DNA of 43,630 bases from Candidatus Woesearchaeota archaeon CG10_big_fil_rev_8_21_14_0_10_37_12 (GCA_002762795.1 PCYA01000001.1:1011-44640); one strand, 5' to 3'. Shown: positions 15,560 to 23,449, counted from the first letter of the stretch. Notes: generated from the sequence alone by a model not told the origin. Numbers and translations: made by a program.

Positions 15560-16150
15560 ATGTTTTACAAAATAGAAGTACAAGATCACGTAAGAGTAGC
15601 ACCAAGATTATTTGGCAACAACGTCCAAGACGCCGTAATCAAAGCCGTCAAACAAAAATACGACGGTATCATCGATCCAAACTTAGGCGTAGTCATTGAT
15701 GTAGCAACTGTTAAAAACGTCGGAGAAGGAGTAATCATCCCAGGAGACGGAGCCAGTTATTACGATACAATATTTGAATTACTCACATTCCAACCAGAAA
15801 TACAAGAATTATTACCTGGAAAAATCAAAGACATAGCAGACTTCGGCGCATTCATCACACTAGGACCAATAGACGGCATGATACATATCAGCCAAACAAT
15901 GGACGACTTTGTCACATTCGCAAAAGACAAAACATTAGCAGGCAGAGACAGCAAACGAGCACTCAAAGTAGGAGACACCTGCCGAGCAAGAGTCATCGCA
16001 GTATCATTCAAAGACATCACAAACCCAAAAATCGGACTAACCATGAGGCAACCAGGCCTTGGCAAACTCGAATGGGTAGAACAAGAAGGAAAAGATAAAA
16101 TAGTCGAAAAAACAGAAGAAAAACCTAAGACGAATAAGGAGAAAAAGTAA
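15560..16150 (+). CDS. rpo7: RNA polymerase subunit Rpo7 (RpoE')
   Basis: A 196-residue protein with an N-terminal RNP-like domain (MFYKIEVQDHVRVAPRLFG) and an S1-type RNA-binding domain (IKDIADFGAFITLGPIDGMIHISQ). It forms the archaeal polymerase stalk with Rpo4 and binds exiting RNA. It is first in the rpo7-spt4-S24e-S27ae cluster common in archaea. The last 20 residues are a charged tail. Confidence 0.95.
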   Translation: MFYKIEVQDHVRVAPRLFGNNVQDAVIKAVKQKYDGIIDPNLGVVIDVATVKNVGEGVIIPGDGASYYDTIFELLTFQPEIQELLPGKIKDIADFGAFITLGPIDGMIHISQTMDDFVTFAKDKTLAGRDSKRALKVGDTCRARVIAVSFKDITNPKIGLTMRQPGLGKLEWVEQEGKDKIVEKTEEKPKTNKEKK

Positions 16151-16161
16151 TAGAAAAAAAA

Positions 16162-16203
16162 TGAAAATCGAAGATTTTCAATTTTCCTCGCGGAGGCTCG
16201 GAA
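16162..16203 (+). promoter_or_regulatory. Hairpins ahead of spt4, one covering its ribosome site
   Basis: TGAAAATC (16162-16169) pairs with GATTTTCA (16173-16180), and CCTC (16186-16189) pairs with GAGG (16193-16196), which is part of the GGAGG ribosome site for ATG 16204. The first hairpin resembles a module of the P1 elements. Sequestration of the ribosome site could lower spt4 expression. Confidence 0.35.
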
Positions 16204-16392
16204 ATGTCAAGAAAAAAAGCATGTAAAAGCTGCAAATACTTTTATGAAGGACAAGAATGTCCACTCTGCAAAAGCAGCCAAACAGTCACAAACTGGAAAG
16301 GAAGAATCCACATCATAGACGCAAAAGAAAGCGGAATAGCCAAAAAAATAGGAGTAGAAGAAACAGGAGAATACGCAATCAAGGTGAACTAA
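16204..16392 (+). CDS. spt4: Transcription elongation factor Spt4 (RpoE'')
   Basis: A 62-residue zinc-ribbon protein: CKSCKYF and CPLCKS supply the four zinc-binding cysteines, followed by the core WKGRIHIIDAKESGIAKKIG. It pairs with Spt5 to form the clamp-binding elongation factor. The stop is 2 nt before the S24e start. Confidence 0.93.
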   Translation: MSRKKACKSCKYFYEGQECPLCKSSQTVTNWKGRIHIIDAKESGIAKKIGVEETGEYAIKVN

Positions 16393-16394
16393 TC

Positions 16395-16715
16395 ATGGAA
16401 TTAACAATCAGCGAAAAAAACGAAAATAAAACAATACAAAGACAAGAAATACTTGGCAAACTAAGCTTTACAGGAGCAACACCAAGCAACAAAGAAGTAC
16501 AAACAGAACTGGCAAAAAAACTCAACACAAAACCAGAACTAATTGCGGTACGAAATATCAACACACAATACGGTGGTGGAAGCGCAACATTCAGAGCACT
16601 AGCGTATCCAACAAAAGAACAATATAATTTAATTGAAATCAAAAAAATAGAAGAGCCAAAACCTGAGGAAAAGAAAGAAAATGAAACAACTCCTCAAGAA
16701 GTAAAAGCAGAATAA
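16395..16715 (+). CDS. rps24e: Ribosomal protein S24e
   Basis: A 106-residue small-subunit protein. MELTISEKNENKTIQRQE, the middle TPSNKEVQTELAKKLN and YGGGSATFRALAYP are diagnostic of S24e. It ends in a Glu/Lys-rich tail. ATG 16395 directly follows the spt4 stop; upstream in-frame codons are an overlap with spt4 in another frame. Confidence 0.93.
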   Translation: MELTISEKNENKTIQRQEILGKLSFTGATPSNKEVQTELAKKLNTKPELIAVRNINTQYGGGSATFRALAYPTKEQYNLIEIKKIEEPKPEEKKENETTPQEVKAE

Positions 16716-16747
16716 TACTGAAGAAAAAATAACTGAGGCACAACAAA

Positions 16748-16972
16748 ATGGCAAAAAAAGGCGGCGCAAAAGAAAGCAAGAAGCGCGAAAAGAAAGTAAG
16801 AAAACGAAAGCCAACATACAAATTATACGAAATACAAGGCGAAAAAGTAGTAAGAAAAGCAGGCTGGAGCCCAAAACTCGGAGCAGGATACTTCTTAGCA
16901 GAACACAAAGACCGCAAAACGTGCGGAAAAACTGGTTACACAGAATTCAAGAAAAAAGAAGACAAAAAGTAA
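16748..16972 (+). CDS. rps27ae: Ribosomal protein S27ae with degenerate zinc site
   Basis: A 74-residue protein. [16 protein letters not shown] followed by [21 protein letters not shown] is typical of S27ae. The family's zinc ribbon has two CxxC pairs; here the first is SPKL (no Cys) and the second CGKT (one Cys), so three of four ligands are missing while the surrounding fold residues remain. The basic N-terminus is normal. It is last in the operon, and its terminal codons run into a heptad array. Confidence 0.9.
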   Translation: MAKKGGAKESKKREKKVRKRKPTYKLYEIQGEKVVRKAGWSPKLGAGYFLAEHKDRKTCGKTGYTEFKKKEDKK

Positions 16973-17015
16973 ACAGTTAGAAGTAAGCGGTCGAAAGTTT
17001 GAGTTGAGAGTAGAA
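16964..17015. repeat. Heptad repeat array after S27ae
   Basis: AAAAAGT, AAACAGT, TAGAAGT, AAGCGGT, CGAAAGT, then degenerate TTGAGTT, GAGAGTA. The stop codon of S27ae is formed at the boundary of the first two units. Confidence 0.6.
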
Positions 17016-17074
17016 AGATCAGGACATAAAAAACAAACAACAGAATCAACTCTTAAACAAATAAAAATCCCAAT

Positions 17075-17246
17075 CACCGCAAGCGGTGGGGTGCTAAAAA
17101 ATCTCCGATTTTTGGTACAAGAAAAACTTTTCTTTGTATTCACAAGAAATGCAAAGCATTTCTGTGCAAGGAAATCACGGTGATTTCCTGCACACAAAAT
17201 TGAAAATTTTGTTGTGCCCAGAAAATTTTTCAAATTTTCTCGGGTT
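17075..17246. repeat. Composite multi-hairpin element (family P1, variant)
   Basis: Successive hairpins: CACCGC/GCGGTG, AAAAATC/GATTTTT, AGAAATGC/GCATTTCT, GGAAATCAC/GTGATTTCC, ACAAAATT/AATTTTGT and AGAAAATT/AATTTTCT. The last three match the order in the copies at 5670 and 6600; the first three are different modules. Confidence 0.75.
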
Positions 17247-17250
17247 TAAA

Positions 17251-17321
17251 GTTATGATACCCCCATCGATGGCAAGAAAAACAACGAACCCACCCTGCCC
17301 CAAGGAGCAGGGTATCATAAC
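17251..17321. repeat. Palindromic element (family P3)
   Basis: GTTATGATACCC (17251-17262) pairs with GGGTATCATAAC (17310-17321); inside are CCATCGATGG and CCCTGC/GCAGGG. A close copy is at 25772-25842, where the inner stem is CCGCCCC/GGAGCGGGG, including changes that keep pairing. Confidence 0.75.
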
Positions 17322-17469
17322 AAATCAAAGTATCTACTTGACAATTATTTTCTTTATCAATACTTTCTGAAGAAATTGTTTTTTCCTTATTTTTTGGGAT
17401 CAACATCACCAAAATCCAGCAGGAATTTTTCCTTTAACAATAAAGAAATAAAAAAAGAAAAAAATCCCA

Positions 17470-17695
17470 AACCTGAGGAAATAACTAAGTTATTTCCTTA
17501 AGGCAAATGCCTATGTGGAACAGGCCCTGCATTAGCTTTTTGTTTTGTGTTGTTGCGCTCAACAAAGCCCCTGTTGACAAAAATCATCGCTGACCTTTGT
17601 TTGCTATTGCAACATAAGGAATTGCGCCTTGCTCTCCTCATGCTCATCCACTGATGGTTTGGTTTTGTCTACACTGTTTCTTTCTCATACAAATA
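17470..17695 (-). ncRNA. Candidate structured RNA (or small basic protein), minus strand
   Basis: This stretch is visibly richer in G and C than neighbouring spacers. Read on the minus strand it offers hairpins CATC/GATG, AAGG/CCTT, TTGC/GCAA, AACAGG/CCTGTT enclosing TTGTTG/CAACAA, GGCATTTGCC, and finally AGGAAATAAC/GTTATTTCCT, then long T runs (17440-17470), a terminator layout. A TATA-like TTATATAT near 17709-17720 could start it. A 49-residue basic frame (17498-17647) exists with no recognised similarity. I see no match to RNase P or SRP RNA core motifs. Position 17331-17440 shows nothing else. Confidence 0.4.
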
Positions 17696-17743
17696 ACATA
17701 AGCACGCAAAGATATATAATTAACGTATAGGAAGTACGACTAT

Positions 17744-18178
17744 ATGACCAAAGTACTCTGTACAGGCACCTTTGATTTGCTACACAAAGGACATCTTAAT
17801 TATTTCGAACAAGCAAAAAAACTAGGAAATCATCTCATAGTAGTTGTTGCAAGAGACAAAACAATTGAAAAAGAACGAGGAATATTGCCAATATATAACG
17901 AAAAAGAAAGATTAAAAAAAATTGCAGAACAAAAAAATGTTGACAAAGCAAGACTTGGACATGAAGAAGATAAATTAAAAGTTGTCGAGGAAGAACGCCC
18001 CGATATCATCCTGCTCGGTTACGACCAAAAAATAAACAAGAAAGAACTATCCAAAAAACTCGCACAACGAGGACTTCACCCAAAAATACTTCGTGCCAAA
18101 GCATACAAATCTGAACAATACAAAAGTTCACTACTTAAAAAATTAATAAATAAAGTCTCGCTGATATGCATCTGTTGA
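17744..18178 (+). CDS. ribL: FAD synthase / FMN adenylyltransferase RibL
   Basis: A 144-residue nucleotidyltransferase. GTFDLLHKGHLNYFEQAKKL carries the HxGH signature, and PDIILLGYDQ and KAYKSEQYKSS match archaeal RibL, which makes FAD from FMN and ATP (or CTP). Related glycerol-3-phosphate cytidylyltransferases share the fold, but the length and C-terminus favour RibL. A TATA-like ATATATAA lies at about 17711-17718. The 3' end overlaps the convergent secreted-protein gene by 36 bp. Confidence 0.85.
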   Translation: MTKVLCTGTFDLLHKGHLNYFEQAKKLGNHLIVVVARDKTIEKERGILPIYNEKERLKKIAEQKNVDKARLGHEEDKLKVVEEERPDIILLGYDQKINKKELSKKLAQRGLHPKILRAKAYKSEQYKSSLLKKLINKVSLICIC

Positions 18179-19741
18179 TTTACTTGTTGCTGTTCCTTCT
18201 TGCTGAGACTCAGCACCCATATTCGGAACAAATGTATCACCAGATTTTTGCCAACCAAGCCAGTCGCAACTTACTGTTAACACACAGTTTGTGCCACACG
18301 AACATTGAGCAGTCGAACCACACGCAACATTGCCACAAGGCGTGTTACAATATACTGGTCCAGGAATTGCCTCAACAGAAGGGGCCTGCGAGGAATAACA
18401 CGTACAAGAACCTCCCTCTACATTACTACCAGTAACACGAACACTTGACTGCGGCGTAACACGTGCCCCATTCACACACATAAAACTATTCAGCTGCGAA
18501 AGAATTGCAGCAGAATGATCAGGCTGAGAGGTCAACAAACCACGCTCACTACAAACAGAAGCACAAGAAAGAATAACAGGCTCTTCTTGCTCAACAACGT
18601 AATCATCATATTCATCATATGCTTCTTCAGCTTCTTGCTGCTGACGCCACGTCTGATAATAAGGCACCAGAGGACGACTACCACCACTTGTAGCTCCTCC
18701 ACCACCTTGCGGAGGCATTGGAGTAGGTGTTGTAACTGGAGGCTCTTCCTCTTCTTCTGTTTCATTCACATCATCAATAAGTGTTAGCAATTCCTCGCCA
18801 ACACACCTATCACCAACAGGACACATGCAATTACTTTGACAAGTTGACAAAGCACACCCACCATCAGGCAAAGCAACAGGAGGACAACTTGGAGAACCAG
18901 GCAATTCGCATTGCTCACCAAAACCTAACACGCCATCTCCACAAACAGGAACTCTGTTTCCTCCTTGAGGAGGCTGCAATGGCTGAGGTGGTTGCACAGG
19001 AGGCATAGGACACTGACAATCATTCGTACAATAATGAGCAGAAACACCAGAAGCTCCTGTTACACCTGAAGTTAACGCACACAAACCACCAGGAGGATCA
19101 CACTGCTCTCCTGCTTGTGAATCAACATAGTCATCACCACAAAAACCAATCGCTTGCTGACACAAACAATTAGGCAAACAAACACTTCCAGCAGTACACT
19201 GATTTTCAGGAATAGTTAAATCACCCCAATCACACTGCTCAGTCAACCTATCAAGAACACCATCACCACACTGCCCTTGCGGTTGCTGACACTGACAAAG
19301 CGCATTACAAACACCATCTGCTGCGCACACAGTACCAAGACCATCACACTGTTCACCTGCATCAACAACACCATTACCACAGGTTGCAGGCGAAGATATA
19401 CACGCTGCTCCCTGATGAGACTCAACACACCCAGCAAAACCATGATCAATACAATTATAATCAGTAAATGTTGCTCTATTGCGTAAACAAGAAATCTCGC
19501 GAACAGTTAAACTTGATAATACACGCTCACCATCCTGATCAACACAAGTATCTTGATACAAACCAGATGTATCTCTTGTTTGACCTGGAAGTGCGATAAA
19601 TGGTAAAGGCTTATTTGCTGTTGGGCCCCCATCACTATCAGAACAAATACCAAACAACCAGACAAGCCAACCAGGCATTTGCGCAGAAACAGGAATAGCA
19701 AACAAAGAAATTAAGACAATCAATACAATAAACTTTTTCAC
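18143..19741 (-). CDS. Secreted cysteine-rich protein with DUF4215-like repeats
   Basis: A 532-residue exported protein with a clear signal peptide (MKKFIVLIVLISLFAIPVSAQ). Four Cys-rich repeats follow, each with a CGDGVLD...GEQCD core, resembling DUF4215 repeats found in surface proteins of bacteria and some archaea; each probably binds metal or is disulfide-bonded. A Pro-rich linker (PPVQPPQPLQPPQGG), an acidic Thr/Pro-rich segment, a Tyr/Glu stretch (EAEEAYDEYDDYV) and a second Cys-rich block complete it. No C-terminal membrane anchor is visible, so it is secreted or held by partners. Confidence 0.8.
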   Translation of the reverse strand: MKKFIVLIVLISLFAIPVSAQMPGWLVWLFGICSDSDGGPTANKPLPFIALPGQTRDTSGLYQDTCVDQDGERVLSSLTVREISCLRNRATFTDYNCIDHGFAGCVESHQGAACISSPATCGNGVVDAGEQCDGLGTVCAADGVCNALCQCQQPQGQCGDGVLDRLTEQCDWGDLTIPENQCTAGSVCLPNCLCQQAIGFCGDDYVDSQAGEQCDPPGGLCALTSGVTGASGVSAHYCTNDCQCPMPPVQPPQPLQPPQGGNRVPVCGDGVLGFGEQCELPGSPSCPPVALPDGGCALSTCQSNCMCPVGDRCVGEELLTLIDDVNETEEEEEPPVTTPTPMPPQGGGGATSGGSRPLVPYYQTWRQQQEAEEAYDEYDDYVVEQEEPVILSCASVCSERGLLTSQPDHSAAILSQLNSFMCVNGARVTPQSSVRVTGSNVEGGSCTCYSSQAPSVEAIPGPVYCNTPCGNVACGSTAQCSCGTNCVLTVSCDWLGWQKSGDTFVPNMGAESQQEGTATSKSTDAYQRDFIY

Positions 19742-19781
19742 AATATCACCTTCTTTTGACGAATTCAGCTAACTTGATTAT

Positions 19782-20387
19782 TTAAGTGTTTCTACTGTTT
19801 TTACTTTTGCTTTCTGGAACTGGCAAACCATCTTCAATAATATAAACCTGATCAGCTCGCGGAACAAAACGCACTGCATCAAAAAAATCACCAACAAGCT
19901 CATTTACTTTTTCCGAACTATACGTCGCAAGCTGTTGCCCCTTCACACCTGCCCAACAAATACTTGGAAAACGCGCTCGCGCAACATAAAATATTTTTGC
20001 AAACTCACCATCAACAGGAACATCAGGTACTTGAATCCTAAAATCAACCTGATCAGGAAAACCCTCCTGATCAGCCATCAAACTCACCAAATGAACACGC
20101 AACTCCAACCTTGTTTCATCATCCACCCTTACACGATACGCAAGAAGCTCACGAACAAAAGACTCATTTCCCGGTCTTTTTTCTCCTTCCACCAAATCCA
20201 TTCGCGCAACAGAATACGTTAATCTATGCGGCAGTTCTGCACCAAGATCATGCTTGAATTTTAAATTTCGAGTTCCAGAGATTGGCGTAAGACTTGCTGG
20301 AAACGGCAGTAATTCTCGACCAAAATAAGCAACAACATGACTTTCTAAAGGAAGATCATACTTTGTAAGCAGTTGCAATCTGCCCAT
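19782..20387 (-). CDS. Hypothetical protein, operon with secreted protein
   Basis: A 201-residue soluble protein without signal peptide or membrane segment. It is predicted to be mixed alpha/beta (YRVRVDDETRLELRVHLVSL, QVDFRIQVPDVPV). No family was recognised. Its ATG (20387) is 1 nt after the upstream gene's stop, and the secreted Cys-rich gene starts 40 bp after its end, so the three are probably co-transcribed. Confidence 0.7.
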   Translation of the reverse strand: MGRLQLLTKYDLPLESHVVAYFGRELLPFPASLTPISGTRNLKFKHDLGAELPHRLTYSVARMDLVEGEKRPGNESFVRELLAYRVRVDDETRLELRVHLVSLMADQEGFPDQVDFRIQVPDVPVDGEFAKIFYVARARFPSICWAGVKGQQLATYSSEKVNELVGDFFDAVRFVPRADQVYIIEDGLPVPESKSKNSRNT

Positions 20388-20388
20388 T

Positions 20389-21156
20389 TTAATCAGGTAA
20401 CCTAGTTCTATCTACAAAATCAAGCCAACCACAAATACCGTTTGCGAGCTGATCTAATGTATCATCTTCAAACGTATTTTTCCCTGCAAACATACCCCAC
20501 CACGACGGAAGCGGTGCTGAACCTCCACCGGGCAAATTAAGAATGGGTCCTGATTTCATACTTTCAATTAATTGAGTATATACATCAGCAAGTTCACCAG
20601 TAGCCCTAGCAACCATACTCTCATCTGCTGAAGCAACAGTAATCATTTGCGGAACAATGACTTTACCCATCACTCGTTCATACAATGAAAAACGAACTTC
20701 CAAAAGTTTACTATTAGTGTCATCTGCTTTTAATGATAAAATAACACGCTCACGCAACGTTCCAGGAACATAAAACTCTCCTTGTTTTCCCTGACCCCAA
20801 GAGTGACGCAATGCAACACCATTAGAATTTCTAAAAACAGTTCTATAATGATCATCATTACGATCAGGCATTGGCCAATCTAACTTACGATACGAGCTTA
20901 TCATTGCACTCAATAACGGCAATGGCTGCGCTGGTTTTACAATAGATTTAAGACCGCCAAGCTCATAATCCCGACCATCAAGCTCTTCAAGTTTAAGACC
21001 ATATCTATTAAATAAATTTTCTTCAAGACCATCCAACTCAGATGAACGATCAACTAATTCTCTTTCACGCGCGTCAAGTGCAGCAGAACGCTCGTCTAAC
21101 TTTCGCTTATAATCTCCTCGTGCCCTTGCAAGATCATATTCTCCTTGTCCGCCCAT
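20389..21156 (-). CDS. Hypothetical protein with N-terminal coiled coil
   Basis: A 255-residue protein from ATG 21156, chosen because GAGGT lies 6 nt upstream; a GTG five codons earlier is possible. Residues 10-65 are a charged coiled coil (RKLDERSAALDARERELVDR), followed by a globular part with LLEVRFSLYERVMGKVIVPQ. That part shows a faint resemblance to the following gene's product (LELRVHLVSL, then a strand), so the two may be distant paralogues. The function is unknown. Confidence 0.7.
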   Translation of the reverse strand: MGGQGEYDLARARGDYKRKLDERSAALDARERELVDRSSELDGLEENLFNRYGLKLEELDGRDYELGGLKSIVKPAQPLPLLSAMISSYRKLDWPMPDRNDDHYRTVFRNSNGVALRHSWGQGKQGEFYVPGTLRERVILSLKADDTNSKLLEVRFSLYERVMGKVIVPQMITVASADESMVARATGELADVYTQLIESMKSGPILNLPGGGSAPLPSWWGMFAGKNTFEDDTLDQLANGICGWLDFVDRTRLPD

Positions 21157-21195
21157 TTTAAACCTCGTCACCTCAGAGTAGTAATGTATTCATTT

Positions 21196-21208
21196 GGAAT
21201 TTAATTCC
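21196..21208. promoter_or_regulatory. Palindrome between TATA box and hypothetical operon
   Basis: GGAATTTAATTCC has perfect GGAATT/AATTCC arms around one central base. On the minus strand it lies just downstream of the TATA-like TTTTTATATTGG (about 21210-21222), where a bound protein would block initiation of the operon starting at 21156. Confidence 0.4.
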
Positions 21209-21318
21209 CAATATAAAAAGGTTACGGTTAAAAAAAAAATCCTAACTGGCAAAGTTAAGTTAAGTATCTCCTAACGCAAGCTTTAAAAAAGCCCCACCAA
21301 CTATCAAAAACACCAACT

Positions 21319-21437
21319 GCCTCCGTGGCTTAGTAGCTATAGCGGCTGACTTGTATTGGAAACGTGTTTTCAATCCTTCAAAAAACACGTTTTTCGAAGT
21401 AATCAGCAGGTCGAGGGTGCAACTCCCTTCGGAGGCT
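21319..21437 (+). tRNA. tRNA-Thr (UGU) with 46-nt intron
   Basis: Acceptor strands GCCTCCG (21319-21325) and CGGAGGC (21430-21436) pair fully, with discriminator T, as usual for archaeal tRNA-Thr. Anticodon stem GCTGA/TCAGC encloses CTTGTAA with anticodon TGT (21352-21354). An intron at the canonical 37/38 site spans about 21356-21401 and contains AAACGTGTTTT/AAAACACGTTT, the central helix of a bulge-helix-bulge substrate. The T-loop is TGCAACT (G at position 55) and the D-loop lacks the GG pair. A TATA-like CTTTAAAAAAG lies about 26-38 nt upstream. CCA is not encoded. Confidence 0.88.
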
Positions 21438-21441
21438 TACT

Positions 21442-21903
21442 ATGAAAAAAGAAACATACCAACAGTTACAACAAACTTATTCAGAACTGCCAGATTTTGA
21501 AAAAATCAACCAAGAATTTGAACTAAGCTTAATAGAAACAGAAGACTTTCTGCTTCGAACTATAAAACGAAAAATGGCAGAAAAAATAGAAGAAGTACTC
21601 AACATACTGGAAACAATAATCAATCCAGACCCGAACAGTTTTGTACAACTCTACGAATGCAGACCATTCACAACAGAAGATAAAAAAGAAACACTCAGCA
21701 TTTACAGAAAACTCATGGAAAGCTACCGTTACTTATTTGAAACAGACATTTTAGCAGAAGATAAAAAAGAAGCAGACGCAATTATCAATGCATTCAATGT
21801 ATGGCTGGAAAACAAAAAAGAGATTGTAAAACACATTCAGAAATTACGCCATTGCTGGCAAAAAAACATAGAAGCAAAAGAAGTATTAAACTATTTTGGG
21901 TGA
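21442..21903 (+). CDS. Conserved-looking helical protein, unknown
   Basis: A 153-residue, highly charged, all-helical protein without membrane segments. ATG 21442 lies 5 nt after the tRNA-Thr gene, and the only ribosome-binding sequence available is GGAGG inside the tRNA acceptor strand (21431-21435). The stop (TGA 21901-21903) is 4 nt before the adenylate kinase ATG, so they form one unit. No family was recognised. Confidence 0.75.
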   Translation: MKKETYQQLQQTYSELPDFEKINQEFELSLIETEDFLLRTIKRKMAEKIEEVLNILETIINPDPNSFVQLYECRPFTTEDKKETLSIYRKLMESYRYLFETDILAEDKKEADAIINAFNVWLENKKEIVKHIQKLRHCWQKNIEAKEVLNYFG

Positions 21904-21907
21904 GAAA

Positions 21908-22510
21908 ATGAACATCATCTTAATCGGACCGCAAGGCTGCGGCAAAGGAACGCAAGCCAAAAAAATCATTGAAAAATATGAATTAAAACACCTCAGCACA
22001 GGAGACATAATCAGATCAGGTATTAAGGCAGGCGACGAAACAGCACTCAAAATTAAAGGATATACAGAACGAGGAGACTTAGTTCCAGATGATGTAATCA
22101 TGGAACTTGTTGAAAAAAATCTAGACATGAAAGGAAATGTTTTTGATGGCATACCCAGAACACTCAACCAAGCAGAACTTCTTGATCGAATGACTGAAAT
22201 TGATTTTGTCATTGAATTAAAAATAGACGATGAAGTAGCCATAAACCGCATCAGTGGGAGACGACAAGACAAAGAAGGAAACATTTACAGCATTTACAAT
22301 TTGCCCGAAGGCATCAAAGAAGAGAATTTAATTCAAAGAGAAGACGATAAGCAAGAAGCAGTCAAAAAAAGATTAGAATTATACCGAGACGAAACAGAAC
22401 CCCTGCTCGAATACTACAAACCAAGAAACATTGTTCATTCAATAAATGCAAGCAAAACACCAGAAAAAATTTTTAAAGATGTTTGCGAGATTATCGATAG
22501 TTCGCAGTAG
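21908..22510 (+). CDS. adk: Adenylate kinase
   Basis: A 200-residue kinase interconverting ATP+AMP and 2 ADP. P-loop GPQGCGKGTQAKK, AMP-site STGDIIRSGI and DGIPRT (usually DGFPRT), and the LID region ISGRRQDKEGNIY to LIQREDD are bacterial-type Adk features. No LID cysteines are seen, so no zinc. ATG 21908 has GGTGA upstream. The last codons and stop (DSSQ, TAG) lie in a heptad array. Confidence 0.92.
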   Translation: MNIILIGPQGCGKGTQAKKIIEKYELKHLSTGDIIRSGIKAGDETALKIKGYTERGDLVPDDVIMELVEKNLDMKGNVFDGIPRTLNQAELLDRMTEIDFVIELKIDDEVAINRISGRRQDKEGNIYSIYNLPEGIKEENLIQREDDKQEAVKKRLELYRDETEPLLEYYKPRNIVHSINASKTPEKIFKDVCEIIDSSQ

Positions 22511-22536
22511 ACAGCATGTGGCAATCAGTTAGAAAT
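22495..22536. repeat. Heptad repeat array at adk 3' end
   Basis: CGATAGT, TCGCAGT, AGACAGC, ATGTGGC, AATCAGT, TAGAAAT in register. It supplies the adk stop codon and extends across the truD stop on the opposite strand. Confidence 0.55.
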
Positions 22537-23449
22537 TCTGGCGAATAAACTCCGTCGCATAACTGCCCTTCGGCAAGAAAAAATGCAATGTTGCTTTCTT
22601 TTTTCCAGGAAAACACTCATCATCAGCAACCGTTAACTGCACATCCTTTGCTTCAACCCAAACTTTTCTTACATCGCCTTCAACACTCAACTCAGGAAAT
22701 TCATTAATAATAAAATTTCTTGGTGTTAATTGTTCTCGTTCAAGAATCTTCTTTGTTGCATTATCTTGTACTTCTGAACCAAAACCGACAATCGGCAATA
22801 GATCTTCTTTTGATAATTCTGCTGTTTCATTCCACAACTTACTTTGATACGCGTGAATGTACAACAATAAACGCTTTCTTGGAAGCTTACGCAATGCTGT
22901 GAGAAATTCTCCTTTTTGCACAAATAATTCCACTGAATTTATTAGCTGCTCATCAGTCACTCTTATAAGCTCAATTGCTTTTTTGAAATCTCTCTTTACC
23001 AAAGCTTTTCCTACCTCTGCATTATTTTTGCTGAATCTTTGTTCGCCAAACAAGTTCTTGAATTTAGAATTTATTTCTGGAATGTTCTCTAAATTTCGCA
23101 CAACTACTGTAAACTTATTGCCTTTCAAATCACCAACATGAACAGGATCATCACCAAAACCAAAAACTGATATTTTTATGCTTTCTACAGTTATTGAATC
23201 AATCTTCTGTTTTGAAGCACCAAAAACAGAACAAACCTGCTCTGTAACGGACCTCCTATCCTTAAGCCCTGCATACGCAAACTTTTTCTCAGAAACATGC
23301 AACGCATTTGCAATCTTTCTCAACGCTTCAGGGGTCGTATAATCCTTTTTCCACAATTTAAAATACAAATATTTGCCTTGCTCTTTTGGACTAATAGTTG
23401 ACAATTCAGTTACAATGAAATCCTCAGGAACGTGTTTAATAATGTACAT
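22529..23449 (-). CDS. truD: tRNA pseudouridine synthase TruD
   Basis: A 306-residue enzyme making pseudouridine 13 in tRNA. The catalytic motif is AYAGLKDRRSVTEQ (Asp in KDR), with LFGEQRFSKNN and the C-terminal GSYATEFIRQ; all are TruD signatures. Archaeal TruD is often near 400 residues, so this one has a short insertion domain. It diverges from the Nudix gene across about 50 bp. Confidence 0.93.
   Translation of the reverse strand: MYIIKHVPEDFIVTELSTISPKEQGKYLYFKLWKKDYTTPEALRKIANALHVSEKKFAYAGLKDRRSVTEQVCSVFGASKQKIDSITVESIKISVFGFGDDPVHVGDLKGNKFTVVVRNLENIPEINSKFKNLFGEQRFSKNNAEVGKALVKRDFKKAIELIRVTDEQLINSVELFVQKGEFLTALRKLPRKRLLLYIHAYQSKLWNETAELSKEDLLPIVGFGSEVQDNATKKILEREQLTPRNFIINEFPELSVEGDVRKVWVEAKDVQLTVADDECFPGKKKATLHFFLPKGSYATEFIRQNF

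Noticed and set aside
17470-17695. RNase P RNA, SRP RNA or box C/D RNA in the 17.5-kb gap
   Set aside because: I could not find the conserved RNase P or SRP core motifs, and CGATGAT alone without paired D boxes is not enough for a C/D assignment; kept only as an unidentified structured RNA.
18166-19701. Many open frames opposite and within the Cys-rich secreted gene
   Set aside because: They are shadow frames of a repetitive gene, lacking starts with ribosome sites or recognisable domains.
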